From Brasilonema sp. UFV-L1 (GTDB lineage: Bacteria > Cyanobacteriota > Cyanobacteriia > Cyanobacteriales > Nostocaceae), in contig NZ_QMEA01000036.1 of assembly GCF_012912105.1 (NCBI RefSeq), positions 1 through 48,426 of the forward strand: DNA of 48,426 nt, read 5' to 3'. A program made the position numbers and the translations under genes. The first letter of the stretch is position 1. The number at the start of each line of letters is the position of its first letter. The notes beneath the pieces are model-generated. The model was not told the DNA's origin. It saw only the letters and a list, made by a program, of their open reading frames with translations, and ran no database searches. Positions 27,926 through 37,481 of this stretch are shown piece after piece.

Positions 27926-28222
27926 TTACAATTGAGCTCGAATAGTGAAAGCATAGTCTCCTCCTGGTTCGAGCTGGTAATCTCGTTGCTCTAAAAAGCG
28001 ACCGAGGGGTTCTTTGATTAAAGCACGTCCTTTATAAGGCGTAACAGAAAGTTCTCCTCGACGGAAATGCCATTGGAACTGCCATTCAAAGTCACCTGCT
28101 GTGACTTCACCTTCAAGAAAACCGTGTTGCCAGGATTGACGGGTAATCCTAACATGGGCAGTAGTTTCTGGTAAACGTTTAGCACTCACAATGCTGTGTG
28201 TCAAGTGAAAAATGAAAGCCAT
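27926..28222 (-). CDS. DUF3146 family protein
   Basis: A small cyanobacterial protein of unknown function, 98 residues from the ATG at 28222. The conserved part begins at RLPETTAHVRITRQSWQHGF and continues with GDFEWQFQWHFRRGELSV and LEPGGDYAFTIRAQL. A GTG at 28189 would give 87 residues starting just before this block and is a plausible true start. The gene is transcribed alone. Confidence 0.8.
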   Translation of the reverse strand: MAFIFHLTHSIVSAKRLPETTAHVRITRQSWQHGFLEGEVTAGDFEWQFQWHFRRGELSVTPYKGRALIKEPLGRFLEQRDYQLEPGGDYAFTIRAQL

Positions 28223-28533
28223 TTTGTTATAGCTTTACATTTATTTAAAATACCTCAAATACACTAATGAGAGTGCCCATCCTACGTTGGATTCGCCAGC
28301 ACTATCGTTTGAGGTTGGGGAGTGTCAACACAGTCCTAGTGATTTTAAACAAGTCAAACGACTTCAGTCGTGCAGTTCTCTAGATATTGGGATGGTAATG
28401 CAGCCGCTATTTCGCTTGTGCGGCTGTTTTGATTTTAGATTTGTGATGTAGCTGTTGAGTGTACTCGTTGAACTGTCCTAGATTTTGGATCTGTGATTCA
28501 TCCACAACCCAAAATCTAAAATCCAGTTAGAAA
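28223..28533. other. Intergenic region with hairpins
   Basis: A 311-bp stretch between the end of pnp and the DUF3146 start. CAGCCGC and GCGGCTG at about 28399-28426 form a stem, followed on the plus strand by TTTTGATTTT. ACGACTTCAGTCGT near 28349 is a second small palindrome. Repeats of AAAATCTA-type near 28430-28525 look like short tandem repeats. No gene is visible. Confidence 0.5.
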
Positions 28534-30690
28534 TTACCGATTGACTGCTGCTGCTTCTCGCGCTGCTGCTGCTTGCTCTGGGTGAATACCTAGGCGGGTA
28601 AGATTAATTCTGCCTTTGTTATCGATTTCCCGGACTTTCACAATCACTTCATCGCCAACTGCGACTTCATCCTCAACTTTGCCAACACGGTAGTCAGCCA
28701 GCTGCGAAATGTGGATCATTCCTTCTTTACCAGGAAGAAATTCTACAAATGCACCTATCGGTATAATTCTTGTTACACGACCTACGTAAACATCACCTTC
28801 ATTGAGCTTCCTTGTCATGCCTTGGATAATATTCCGTGCCTTTTTCGCCTTGTTTTCATCCACAGCGGAAATCGTCACGGTGCCATCATCTTCAATGTCA
28901 ATTTTAGCACCTGTTTCTTCAGTGATACCCTTAATCGTTTTGCCTCCAGGTCCGATAACTAGACCAATCATGTCTGGATCAATCCGGATAGTCAACAGAC
29001 GTGGGGCATAAGGTGACATTTCGGCGCGTGGTTGATCAATTGTCTGAAGCATTTTCTCCAGAATGTGCAACCGTGCGGCTTTGGCCTGGTTGATGGCTTG
29101 GGAAATAACATTTAAGGACAGACCGGAAATTTTCATATCCATTTGCAGGGCGGTAATGCCTTTATCCGTCCCAGCAACTTTAAAGTCCATATCGCCCAAA
29201 AAGTCTTCTATACCCTGAATATCAGTCAGGACTCTGATTTCGTCGCCTTCTTTAATCAGACCCATTGCAGCACCACTGACGGGTTTGGAAATGGGTACGC
29301 CTGCATCCATCAATGCCAGTGTCGAACCACATACTGAACCCATTGAGGTGGAACCGTTAGAAGAAAGCACTTCCGATACCACCCGAATCACGTAGGGGAA
29401 TACTTCTTTGGGCGGAAGCACAGGTAAGAGTGCTCTTTCTGCTAGTGCCCCGTGACCGATTTCCCGACGTCCTGGGGCACGTAAGGGTTTTGTTTCCCCA
29501 ACAGAGAACGGAGGGAAATTGTAATGGTGCAGGTAGCGCTTTGCCTGATCCGTTTGCAGATCATCAGCGAGTGATTGAGCATCTCCTGGTGTACCCAGAG
29601 TACAAGCGGATAAGACCTGAGTTAATCCCCGGTTGAATAAACCACTACCGTGGACTCGTTTTGGTAAAATGCTCACGTCACAAGACACAGGACGTACTTC
29701 ATCAAGCTTGCGACCGTCAACGCGAACGTTATCTTCAATGATTTGACGGCGCATGAGCTTTTTGGTAAGCTCTTTGAAGGTATTATCTACAGCTTTACTG
29801 TTTTGTGAAGCAGCAACGCGAATAGGGTCTTCTTCTGAGAGTTCGGCGATCGCAACTTCAACTGATTCCTTGACTGCATCTAAAGCCGTATCACGCTGTG
29901 TTTTGTCGAAATCAAATTGTGACAGAATCTTCTTAATTTCAACAGCCGCGCGATCGCTTATGTAATTTTCCAGCGTCGAGTCTACCTCTGGTGCCTCCTG
30001 TACTGGAATTTCCAGACCAATTTCAGCAATGAAATCTTGCTGCGCCCTAATTAAGTCCTGTACAGCTTCGTAGCCAAATTCAATTGCTTCGATAATGTCT
30101 CTCTCTGACAGTTGATTTGCTCCTGCTTCCACCATGATCACACCTTCTGGTGAACCGGCAACTATCAAATCCAGATCTCCAGCTTCAATTTCTGCGTAGG
30201 TGGGGTTAATGATAAAGTCATCTCCCACCAGACCAACACGAACTGCGGCCATCGGTCCGTTAAATGGTATCTTAGCCATAATGGTAGCTATCGAAGCACC
30301 TGTGACTGCTAGCACATCAGGTGGTACCAACTCATCCATTGAGAGTGTGAAGGCAACAATTTGCAGGTCGTCTCGCAACCAAGACGGGAACAAAGGACGT
30401 AATGGACGGTCAATTAAACGGCTAGTCAGAGTTGCTTTTTCTGGAGGACGACCTTCTCGCCGCAATAACCCTCCGGGAATTCTACCTGCCGCATATAGTC
30501 TTTCTTCGTAATCTACTGTCAAAGGAAGAAAATCGATGCCTTCTCTGGCTTGTGAACGCGTAGCCGTCACCAAAACTGCTGTGTCCCCAGATTCTATCAA
30601 CACTGAACCACCAGCCTGGGGAGCTAGATGGCCAACCTTCAGTCGAATATCCCGTCCGTCAAAGGATATTGACTTCTCAAATTCTCCCAT
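28534..30690 (-). CDS. pnp: Polyribonucleotide nucleotidyltransferase (PNPase)
   Basis: A phosphorolytic 3'-5' exoribonuclease that also makes heteropolymeric tails in cyanobacteria. The 718-residue protein contains two RNase PH domains (about 1-230 and 310-540), the second with [17 protein letters not shown] and [23 protein letters not shown] domain follows with [16 protein letters not shown], then an S1 domain with [20 protein letters not shown]. Length is normal. The upstream 800 bp to the helicase is non-coding. Confidence 0.98.
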   Translation of the reverse strand: MGEFEKSISFDGRDIRLKVGHLAPQAGGSVLIESGDTAVLVTATRSQAREGIDFLPLTVDYEERLYAAGRIPGGLLRREGRPPEKATLTSRLIDRPLRPLFPSWLRDDLQIVAFTLSMDELVPPDVLAVTGASIATIMAKIPFNGPMAAVRVGLVGDDFIINPTYAEIEAGDLDLIVAGSPEGVIMVEAGANQLSERDIIEAIEFGYEAVQDLIRAQQDFIAEIGLEIPVQEAPEVDSTLENYISDRAAVEIKKILSQFDFDKTQRDTALDAVKESVEVAIAELSEEDPIRVAASQNSKAVDNTFKELTKKLMRRQIIEDNVRVDGRKLDEVRPVSCDVSILPKRVHGSGLFNRGLTQVLSACTLGTPGDAQSLADDLQTDQAKRYLHHYNFPPFSVGETKPLRAPGRREIGHGALAERALLPVLPPKEVFPYVIRVVSEVLSSNGSTSMGSVCGSTLALMDAGVPISKPVSGAAMGLIKEGDEIRVLTDIQGIEDFLGDMDFKVAGTDKGITALQMDMKISGLSLNVISQAINQAKAARLHILEKMLQTIDQPRAEMSPYAPRLLTIRIDPDMIGLVIGPGGKTIKGITEETGAKIDIEDDGTVTISAVDENKAKKARNIIQGMTRKLNEGDVYVGRVTRIIPIGAFVEFLPGKEGMIHISQLADYRVGKVEDEVAVGDEVIVKVREIDNKGRINLTRLGIHPEQAAAAREAAAVNR

Positions 30691-30886
30691 TCAGTTTTTT
30701 TTCCTTCTATGCACGCTATTCTCTCTCTGTGGCAATCCTAACATTTATGCCCTATGGCTGGCGTCAGTGACGGAAAAGAACTCACCAAGTCAGTTGTCAG
30801 AATATGCCTTACGTATACGCTATGCAAACAGAATGTATCTAAATTCTATATGATTTGTGAATGAGTCAGCCGGTTCGGTGTCCCCT

Positions 30887-30926
30887 GTTTTTATTTAGAT
30901 CCCGTTTTTAAGGACGGGGTCTAAAT
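30887..30926. repeat. Palindromic repeat, first copy
   Basis: TTATTTAGA-TCCCGT pairs with ACGGGG-TCTAAATAA through a centre TTTTAAGG, giving a near-continuous stem with G-U pairs. The core CCCGT-TTTTAAGG-ACGGGG is a variant of the CCCCGTCCTTAAGGACGGGG palindrome in the intein. Confidence 0.7.
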
Positions 30927-31027
30927 AAGAAGAACACAGAACGCAGAACGCAGAACACAGAATATGCCCAAAGGATAAATTTGGGAATTTCATAAACAAA
31001 GAATTTTTTTGGTCTCCATAATGAAGT

Positions 31028-31060
31028 CCCTGTCCTTAAGGACGGGGTCTAAATTAGGGG
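31028..31060. repeat. Palindromic repeat, second copy
   Basis: CCCTGTCCTTAAGGACGGGG followed by TCTAAATTAG is the same element with one mismatch in the left arm. It lies about 430 bp before the helicase start. Confidence 0.7.
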
Positions 31061-31174
31061 CTTGTGCTTTCTAACTGTGTAACCCAGTTGCACGGAGTTT
31101 GGCTGGCTATCAATTGGTGCTTATAGTTAATTCTAAGTTCTGCAAATATGCTGCGCAAACAGAAGAAAAAACGG

Positions 31175-31275
31175 TATAATGAGAAGCTATTAAGAATAAG
31201 AAAAAAATCTGTACAATTGGGTGGAGAGTAAAAGGTAACAGTCCCTCCACCAAAATACGAAGCTTTGGTGAATCA
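31175..31275 (+). promoter_or_regulatory. Candidate promoter and leader hairpins before the helicase gene
   Basis: TATAAT at 31175-31180 is a perfect -10 hexamer, although the -35 is weak. Downstream, GGTGGAG (31220-31226) can pair with CTCCACC (31245-31251), while CACCAAA (31248-31254) can pair with TTTGGTG (31264-31270). The two stems share bases and exclude each other. The arrangement looks like an attenuator or switch, but no known riboswitch class is recognised. Confidence 0.35.
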
Positions 31276-31490
31276 GCACTGTAGTCCTTGTTTCCCGCGC
31301 TAGATGGCTTTTTGTGAAATGGTCAACAATTAGATGGTGGTTTGAATCCCTACCAAATTGCACTCTGAGTTGCTGAGTTGGTGAATTCTTCTTCAAGAAC
31401 ATGAAAAAATAAAATAATCTAAGTTAGTTCCGAAATGAGAAAATAAACCTTTAAAAACTTAAATTTCACAAAGCTCTGAGTAGTTATTAA

Positions 31491-34400
31491 ATGGCAATTT
31501 TACACGGTAGTTGGTTAATAGAAAGTCAAGACTGTTTATTTGTTTGGGGAGAGACCTGGCGAACTCTTGGAACAAATTCTAGTAAAAGTTCATTGAACGA
31601 TGTGTCAATACATCCTCTAGCAATGACACCATTAGAATTAGTCAAGTGGTTGCATTCACGTAACATTACAATTGCGAGAATGCCACAAACAAAACATGTA
31701 GAGACATTGCATATAACCTCAAGACAAAATGGGAAAATGCGCAAAACAGCCACCGCTGCCGATGTGAGTTTGCCAACCCACTCCCAAATTGTTGCTCTAC
31801 CAACTCATATTTTGGAAAATACTGACGAGGGAGCAGTTAAAAATTTTCCAGCCCATTCTGCCACATTTGATTCACTAAATCAAACTCCGCAGTATTTGCA
31901 ACCGTGGGTTGTCGAAGGTTTTTGCCTCAATCCCGAACAGGCAATACAATTCTTGACTTCGTTACCTCTAAATGTGACTAATGAAGAAGATAGTTTTTTG
32001 GGAGGAGATTTACGCTTTTGGGTGCAGGTTGCCCGCTGGAGTTTAGATTTAATATCGCGCAGTAAGTTTTTGCCTATTATTCAAAGGCAACCAGATTATT
32101 CCGTAGTCGCCAAATGGCAAGCACTTCTTGATAGCGCCCAAGATGGGACTCGTTTAGAAAAATTTTCTCAATTGATGCCATTAGCTTGTCGAACTTATCA
32201 AGGCAATGGGGGAAGTGAGAAAGATAAGGGAGATGAGGGAGAAAACAATTCAAAATCGCGTAGCGTCCTGAGTGTTTGCGCAGCGCCTCCAAAGGGGCTA
32301 GCGAAGGATCTAATTCAAAATTCAAAATTAGGAGTTTCTTCCTCATCCTCCTCATATCCTCACATAAACTTACCGCTCGAACCTCAAGAATTACTGCTGG
32401 GATTTCTTAACAGTACGATAGATGCCCAAATACGAGCAATGGTGGGTTCCAAACCTGTGCTGGAAACCAGAGTGATGACGTCTTTACCAGCGACGGTGCG
32501 CCAGTGGTTGCATTCTCTGACGGCTACCTCTAACACAGTCAATACCGACGATCCGTTTGGAGTAGAACGATTAGAGGCGGTGCTGAAAGCTTGGACTATG
32601 CCTTTGCAATACCAAATAGGAACGAAAAACCAGTTTCGTACTTGTTTTGTGTTGCGTTCAAAAGAATCAGCAGGGGAAACTAATTGGACTTTAGCTTATT
32701 TCCTCCAAGCAGCTGATGACCCAAATTTTATAGTGGATGCGACAACGATTTGGAACCATCCTTTAGAAAAATTTGTTTATCAAAATCGAACAATTGAACA
32801 ACCGCAAGAGACTTTTTTACGAGGTTTGGGATTGGCTTCACGATTGTATCCACCAATCGCAGCCAGTTTAGAAACTCCATATCCTCAATCTTGCCATCTC
32901 AACCCAATTCAGGCTTATGAATTTATCAAGTCTGTGGCGTGGCGGTTTGAAGATAATGGTTTGGGTATTGTTTTACCTCCTAGTTTGGCAAACCGCGACG
33001 GCTGGGCGAATCGTTTGGGTTTGAAAATTACTGCCCAAACCTCAAACAAAAAGCAGGAACGCTTGGGTTTACAAAGTCTGTTGAATTTTAAGTGGGAATT
33101 GGCGATTGGTGGACAGACTATTTCCAAAGCAGAATTTGATCGGCTGGTGGCGCTTAATAGTCCATTGGTAGAAATTAATGGCGAATGGGTGGAATTGCGA
33201 TCGCAAGACATCAAGACAGCACAAACCTTTTTTGCTTCTCGCAAAGAACAAATGGCGCTGTCTTTGGAAGATGCTTTGCGTATCAGTACAGGAGACACCC
33301 AGACTGTTGAAAAATTACCAGTGGTTAGCTTTGAGGCGTCTGGGGCTTTACAAGAATTAATATCTGCCCTGACGAATAACAAAGCAGTCGAACCCTTGCC
33401 CATACCCACTAGTTTCCAGGGAAAATTGCGACCTTATCAAGAACGTGGGATGGCGTGGCTTTCGTTTTTGGAACGTTGGGGCTTGGGTGCATGTCTGGCG
33501 GACGATATGGGTCTCGGTAAGTGCCTAGTAAATGATACATTAGTATACGTAAACGGAGGACTACGCACAGCAGAAGAAATTTGGCAGACCTATGCCGGAG
33601 AAACAGAGTTTGATGGCGAGGGATTCTGGGCTGACCCCACTGAGAAATTACTCGCGAATTCTATAGATGAGGAAACTGGTAAAATTGTACAAGCCCCGAT
33701 TCGGCAATTGTATCGACAACAAGTTTGCGAGAAATTGCGAAAGGTCACGCTACAAGACGGTAGCAGTATCACCATCACTCGTCGTCACAAACTGCTGACA
33801 AGCAAGGGTTGGACAAATGAGCTAAAGGTGGGTGATTATGTCTGTGTGCCTGCCAAAATGCTTTGGGAAGGTCAACCAGAAGACCCTGATTTGGTCAAGT
33901 TTCTTGCTTGGCAGATTGCTGAGGGAAATGAACCACTTGAGCATTTGGGGTCTGTTCGCATATCTCAGAAAGACAAACAAAGGTTGCAAGACTTGCTAGA
34001 AACGTTCCAGCGTATAGGTGAACGGTATAATCTTAAGCTCAATCGACCTGTTGTCTGTCCTTATAGTAAAAGAGATTACTATCAGCTTGTGGCACATAGC
34101 AAAGCCTACCGACTTTTCTTGGAAGCTAAAGGGTATAAATGGGGCAAACTGTCAGCAGAAAAATCTATTCCGCCCTTTATTATGCAGGCAGACTTGGATA
34201 CTGTACGGATATTTTTACAGAACTACTTCGATGCTGAGTCTGCTGTCGTTTCTAGTATGCGGAGTATCGAGATTGCCACAGCTTCACCGCAATTGATTCA
34301 GCAACTTTCTACATTACTGCGACGCTTTGGTATTTGGTTACGAATATCGCCCAAGCAGAAGTGTGCTACTAATGGAACTCGTACTTTACGCACTTATTAT

Positions 34401-36392
34401 ATCGGTGTAATTGGAGGAAATTCTGCCCGGAGATTTTTGCAAGAAATTGGGTATGGCATTCCAGAAAAACAGGGGAAGTTAGAAGAAATTTGTCAACGGG
34501 AGAGCAATACAAATGTTGAGGGAATTCCTGCTTCTGATATTGTTGCCCAAACAGTCACAGCAACGGGGTTACCTTTGCGGCATTTTGGAATGCACAACAC
34601 GGTTTACATTAATGGTTCACAGCAATTTTCTAGGAATAGCTTGCAGCAAGTTATAGCTGGGATGAACCGTATTATAGGGATAAACCCCGTCCTTAAGGAC
34701 GGGGTATTCGTTATAGGGATAAACCCCGTCCTTAAGGACGGGGTATTCGTTATAGGGATAAACCCCGTCCTTAAGGACGGGGTATTCGTTATTAGTGGAG
34801 AAGCCCAACAGGAGTATCAGTTACTAAAAGCTTCTAAATGGACAACTCAAACACTTGAAGCTTATGCTCGCTTAGATGTAGAACAGTTAAGCTTAACACG
34901 GCAATCTGTGCAACATCTTCTCGACCAGGAAGTTTTCTATTGCAAAATTGAAAGCATAGAGGATGTCGAGTATGAAGGTTGGGTTTATGACTTTGAAGTG
35001 AGTGAGCATCATAATTTTGTTGCTAACAATATTATTTGCCATAACACCATCCAATTCATCGCCTTCCTCTTACACCTAAAAGAACAGGAAACACTAGAAA
35101 AACCAACACTGCTTGTTTGTCCAACTTCAGTTTTAGGAAACTGGGAAAGGGAAGTCAAGAAATTTGCCCCAACACTGAAAGTTCTCCAATATCACGGTGA
35201 CAAGCGCCCTAAAGGTAAAGCGTTTGTAGAAGCAGCAAACAAGCATGATATCGTCATCACTAGCTACTCGCTCATTCACCGCGATGTCAAAACCTTGCAG
35301 GGCGTTTCTTGGCAAATTGTTGTTTTAGATGAAGCACAGAATGTCAAAAATTCAGAAGCCAAACAGTCACAGGCTGTCAGGCAAATAGAATCTACATTTC
35401 GGATTGCCCTCACAGGAACACCCGTAGAAAATAGACTGCAAGAACTCTGGTCGATTTTAGATTTTCTCAATCCTGGGTATTTAGGAAATCGGCAATTTTT
35501 CCAGAGACGTTTTGCGATACCAATTGAAAAGTATGGTGATGCTGCTTCGTTGAATCAATTGCGTTCCTTAGTTCAACCTTTTATTCTGCGTCGCCTGAAA
35601 ACTGACCGTGAAATAATTCAAGACTTGCCAGAAAAGCAAGAGATGACTGTATTTTGTGGTCTGAGTGCTCAACAAGCTCAACTGTATCAAAGAGTGGTGG
35701 AAGAATCTCTGGCTGAGATTGAAGAAGCTGAGGGATTGCAACGCAGAGGAATGATTTTAGCTTTACTTGTGAAACTAAAACAAATCTGCAATCACCCATC
35801 GCACTATTTGAAGCAAGACACATTGGAACAACATCATTCTGGAAAACTTCAGCGTTTACAGGAAATGTTGGAAATGGTGATAGATGGTGGCGATCGCGCT
35901 CTAATTTTCACTCAGTTTGCAGAGTGGGGTAAGTTACTCAAACCATATCTGGAAAAACAAATAGGTCGAGAAACATTGTTCTTATACGGTAGTACTCAGA
36001 AAAAACAACGTGAGGAAATGGTAGACCGTTTCCAACACGACCCCCAAGGACCACCAATTATGATTTTGTCGCTGAAAGCAGGTGGCGTAGGATTGAATCT
36101 CACACGGGCAAATCATGTTTTTCACTTTGACAGATGGTGGAACCCAGCAGTAGAAAATCAGGCAACAGACAGAGTATTTCGTATTGGTCAAACGCGCAAT
36201 GTGCAAGTCCATAAATTTGTTTGTACTGGGACTTTAGAAGAGAAAATTAACGACATGATTGAAAGTAAGAAACAACTTGCTGAACAAGTCGTTGGTGCGG
36301 GTGAAGATTGGCTAACTGAAATGGATACAGACCAACTCCGCAACTTATTAATACTTGACCGTAGTGCAGTTATAGAAGAGGAAACAGAATGA
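31491..36392 (+). CDS. SNF2-family DNA helicase/translocase with an intein
   Basis: A 1633-residue precursor that, after splicing, gives about 1125 residues. The N-terminal 640 residues are the domain common to bacterial SNF2 helicases. The Walker A region CLADDMGLGK ends at residue 677, and the Thr that completes GLGKT is residue 1186; the 508 residues between are the intein. The extein continues with PTLLVCPTSVLGNWEREVKK, the Walker B VLDEAQNVKNSEAK, RIALTGTPVENRL and the helicase C domain with FDRWWNPAVENQATDRVFRI. It overlaps the SWIM gene by 4 bp (ATGA). A low-complexity insert sits at about residues 240-285. Function in repair or chromatin-like remodelling is inferred from the family. 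Confidence 0.93.
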   Translation: MAILHGSWLIESQDCLFVWGETWRTLGTNSSKSSLNDVSIHPLAMTPLELVKWLHSRNITIARMPQTKHVETLHITSRQNGKMRKTATAADVSLPTHSQIVALPTHILENTDEGAVKNFPAHSATFDSLNQTPQYLQPWVVEGFCLNPEQAIQFLTSLPLNVTNEEDSFLGGDLRFWVQVARWSLDLISRSKFLPIIQRQPDYSVVAKWQALLDSAQDGTRLEKFSQLMPLACRTYQGNGGSEKDKGDEGENNSKSRSVLSVCAAPPKGLAKDLIQNSKLGVSSSSSSYPHINLPLEPQELLLGFLNSTIDAQIRAMVGSKPVLETRVMTSLPATVRQWLHSLTATSNTVNTDDPFGVERLEAVLKAWTMPLQYQIGTKNQFRTCFVLRSKESAGETNWTLAYFLQAADDPNFIVDATTIWNHPLEKFVYQNRTIEQPQETFLRGLGLASRLYPPIAASLETPYPQSCHLNPIQAYEFIKSVAWRFEDNGLGIVLPPSLANRDGWANRLGLKITAQTSNKKQERLGLQSLLNFKWELAIGGQTISKAEFDRLVALNSPLVEINGEWVELRSQDIKTAQTFFASRKEQMALSLEDALRISTGDTQTVEKLPVVSFEASGALQELISALTNNKAVEPLPIPTSFQGKLRPYQERGMAWLSFLERWGLGACLADDMGLGKCLVNDTLVYVNGGLRTAEEIWQTYAGETEFDGEGFWADPTEKLLANSIDEETGKIVQAPIRQLYRQQVCEKLRKVTLQDGSSITITRRHKLLTSKGWTNELKVGDYVCVPAKMLWEGQPEDPDLVKFLAWQIAEGNEPLEHLGSVRISQKDKQRLQDLLETFQRIGERYNLKLNRPVVCPYSKRDYYQLVAHSKAYRLFLEAKGYKWGKLSAEKSIPPFIMQADLDTVRIFLQNYFDAESAVVSSMRSIEIATASPQLIQQLSTLLRRFGIWLRISPKQKCATNGTRTLRTYYIGVIGGNSARRFLQEIGYGIPEKQGKLEEICQRESNTNVEGIPASDIVAQTVTATGLPLRHFGMHNTVYINGSQQFSRNSLQQVIAGMNRIIGINPVLKDGVFVIGINPVLKDGVFVIGINPVLKDGVFVISGEAQQEYQLLKASKWTTQTLEAYARLDVEQLSLTRQSVQHLLDQEVFYCKIESIEDVEYEGWVYDFEVSEHHNFVANNIICHNTIQFIAFLLHLKEQETLEKPTLLVCPTSVLGNWEREVKKFAPTLKVLQYHGDKRPKGKAFVEAANKHDIVITSYSLIHRDVKTLQGVSWQIVVLDEAQNVKNSEAKQSQAVRQIESTFRIALTGTPVENRLQELWSILDFLNPGYLGNRQFFQRRFAIPIEKYGDAASLNQLRSLVQPFILRRLKTDREIIQDLPEKQEMTVFCGLSAQQAQLYQRVVEESLAEIEEAEGLQRRGMILALLVKLKQICNHPSHYLKQDTLEQHHSGKLQRLQEMLEMVIDGGDRALIFTQFAEWGKLLKPYLEKQIGRETLFLYGSTQKKQREEMVDRFQHDPQGPPIMILSLKAGGVGLNLTRANHVFHFDRWWNPAVENQATDRVFRIGQTRNVQVHKFVCTGTLEEKINDMIESKKQLAEQVVGAGEDWLTEMDTDQLRNLLILDRSAVIEEETE
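32204..32345 (+). repeat. Repeat-derived in-frame insert in the helicase extein
   Basis: The coding sequence here carries a GGGAGATGAGGGAG-like run, TTCAAAAT repeats and the palindromic piece GCAGCGCCTCCAAAGGGGCT. It encodes a Ser/Lys/Gly/Asp-rich loop of about 45 residues unlike the rest of the domain. Similar repeat pieces occur at 43950 and 19820. Confidence 0.6.
33522..35045 (+). other. Intein in the SNF2 helicase (residues 678-1185)
   Basis: The insert begins with Cys (CLVNDTLVYVNGG, block A) and ends with VANNIICHN followed by Thr, the standard intein ends. RRHKLLTSKGW is block B. Two LAGLIDADG-like segments of a homing endonuclease are present, FLAWQIAEGN (residues 804-813) and FLQNYFDAES (908-917). 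YEGWVYDFEVSEHHNFVANN is the C-terminal splicing region. The frame is open throughout and 508 codons long. Inteins at this Walker A site of SNF2 are known in some cyanobacteria (Trichodesmium, from memory). Confidence 0.93.
34672..34788 (+). repeat. Three in-frame copies of a 39-bp palindromic unit
   Basis: The 39-bp unit begins TTATAGGGATAAACCCCGTC and occurs at 34672-34710, 34711-34749 and 34750-34788, apparently identical. Each contains the perfect palindrome CCCCGTCCTTAAGGACGGGG. Translated in the intein frame it reads IGINPVLKDGVFV three times. It lies after the endonuclease part and before the C-terminal splicing region. The same core palindrome is at 30895 and 31030. Confidence 0.95.
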
Positions 36393-37225
36393 CAAATGAT
36401 ACCCTTCAAGCAAGTCGAGAATGGTGGTCACAACGGTGGCTGGATTTGTTGGATTCCTATCGTTTTAAAAAACGTTTGGAACGTGGAAGAATTTATGCGC
36501 GTCAGGGAAATGTTCTTAGCATTGAGTTTCAAGGTGCAAAGGTATTAGCCAGGGTGCAAGGTTCTGATACCGAACCATACAAAGTTTCGTTGTCTATTGA
36601 CCCCTTTAGCGAGGAAGAGTGGGGTTATGTGGTTGAAACTATGTCCCAAAAGTCAATGTTTGCTGCAAAACTGCTTGCAGGAGAAATGCCTCAAAATATG
36701 GAAGACGTTTTCACGGCTAATGGTCTTTCCCTATTTCCTTTTACCTTGTCTGATGTCCATAGTAAATGCTCTTGTCCTGATAAAGCGAATCCCTGTAAAC
36801 ACGTTGCTGCAGTTTACTATCAGTTAGGTGATCGCTTTAGTGAAGACCCATTTGTTCTTTTTCAATTACGCGGATACACAAAGGAACAAATTATCAGTGA
36901 TTTACGTCACTTACGAACCAAAAAGACTGAAACTTCTGAAACTGCACTTGCTGAAGTTCAAGAGTCAACTCCACAGAAACAATTCTTTGTAGAGATAGAA
37001 TCATTTTGGCAATATAATGAGCCTTTAGAATCTTCATTAGTTGTGATTGCACCATCAACAAGCGAAACAGTTTTAGATGTGTTAGGTTCTATTCCCTTGG
37101 CAAAAGAAGAAGAAAATTTAACAAAATTAACTGCTGCTGATGTCGTTATGAAGTATTTAGAGACAGTCTACAAAGATGTTAGCCAAAGAGCTGTTTTAAT
37201 AGCAATGAATGTTGGAGAAAGTTAA
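36389..37225 (+). CDS. SWIM zinc-finger family protein
   Basis: A 278-residue protein whose SWIM motif, CSCPDKANPCKHVAAVYYQLG-like (about 128-148, ligands C-x-C...C-x-H), suggests DNA or protein binding. The N-terminal part (ARQGNVLSIEFQGAKVLARV) is the usual strand-rich region before the motif. Its start codon overlaps the helicase stop (ATGA), so the two are translated together. SNF2 and SWIM proteins are a recurrent pair in bacteria and probably act together. Confidence 0.9.
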   Translation: MTNDTLQASREWWSQRWLDLLDSYRFKKRLERGRIYARQGNVLSIEFQGAKVLARVQGSDTEPYKVSLSIDPFSEEEWGYVVETMSQKSMFAAKLLAGEMPQNMEDVFTANGLSLFPFTLSDVHSKCSCPDKANPCKHVAAVYYQLGDRFSEDPFVLFQLRGYTKEQIISDLRHLRTKKTETSETALAEVQESTPQKQFFVEIESFWQYNEPLESSLVVIAPSTSETVLDVLGSIPLAKEEENLTKLTAADVVMKYLETVYKDVSQRAVLIAMNVGES

Positions 37226-37481
37226 ACAGAGGAGAAGATAGGGAATTGATCCTAAGCTTCTCAAAAAATCAAAATAAATTTTGAATGAGCGAATGAGCGA
37301 AGGCGTAAATTTTGAATTGTAGTTGTGGAACACTTTCCCCGACACTCACAGTAGGATGTAGCTTTTGGGTACTGGTTGCGGAACTTCTGTTTGTATAATT
37401 TGTCTGCTTTTTGTATGCTTTGATAATTTTGTTTATAAAGAATGGAATGCTATAAAAACAGAGTAATCCAGTCGAACACAC

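Larger units (their letters stand above)
30691..31490. other. Long divergent spacer with palindromes and structured leader
   Basis: This 800-bp region separates divergent pnp and helicase genes. It holds two copies of the CCGTCCTTAAGGACGG palindrome (30895-30922 and about 31028-31055), an AGAACAC/AGAACGC repeat block at about 30930-30956, a TATAAT box at 31175 and the possible structured leader described separately. No gene is visible. Confidence 0.6.

Noticed and set aside
31225-31400. Possible tRNA, because of GGTTTGAATCCCTACC
   Set aside because: The string resembles a T-arm but no matching acceptor stem, anticodon arm or D-arm could be placed around it.
31190-31402. 70-codon minus-strand frame before the helicase gene
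   Set aside because: It overlaps the hairpin region, has low complexity at both ends and no recognised motif.
34660-34800. CRISPR array
   Set aside because: The three repeats are directly adjacent with no spacers and are palindromic; no cas genes are in the window.
34617-34808. Minus-strand frame encoding tripled NEYPVLKDGVYPY
   Set aside because: It is the opposite strand of the 39-bp repeats in the intein; the open frame is a consequence of the repeat.
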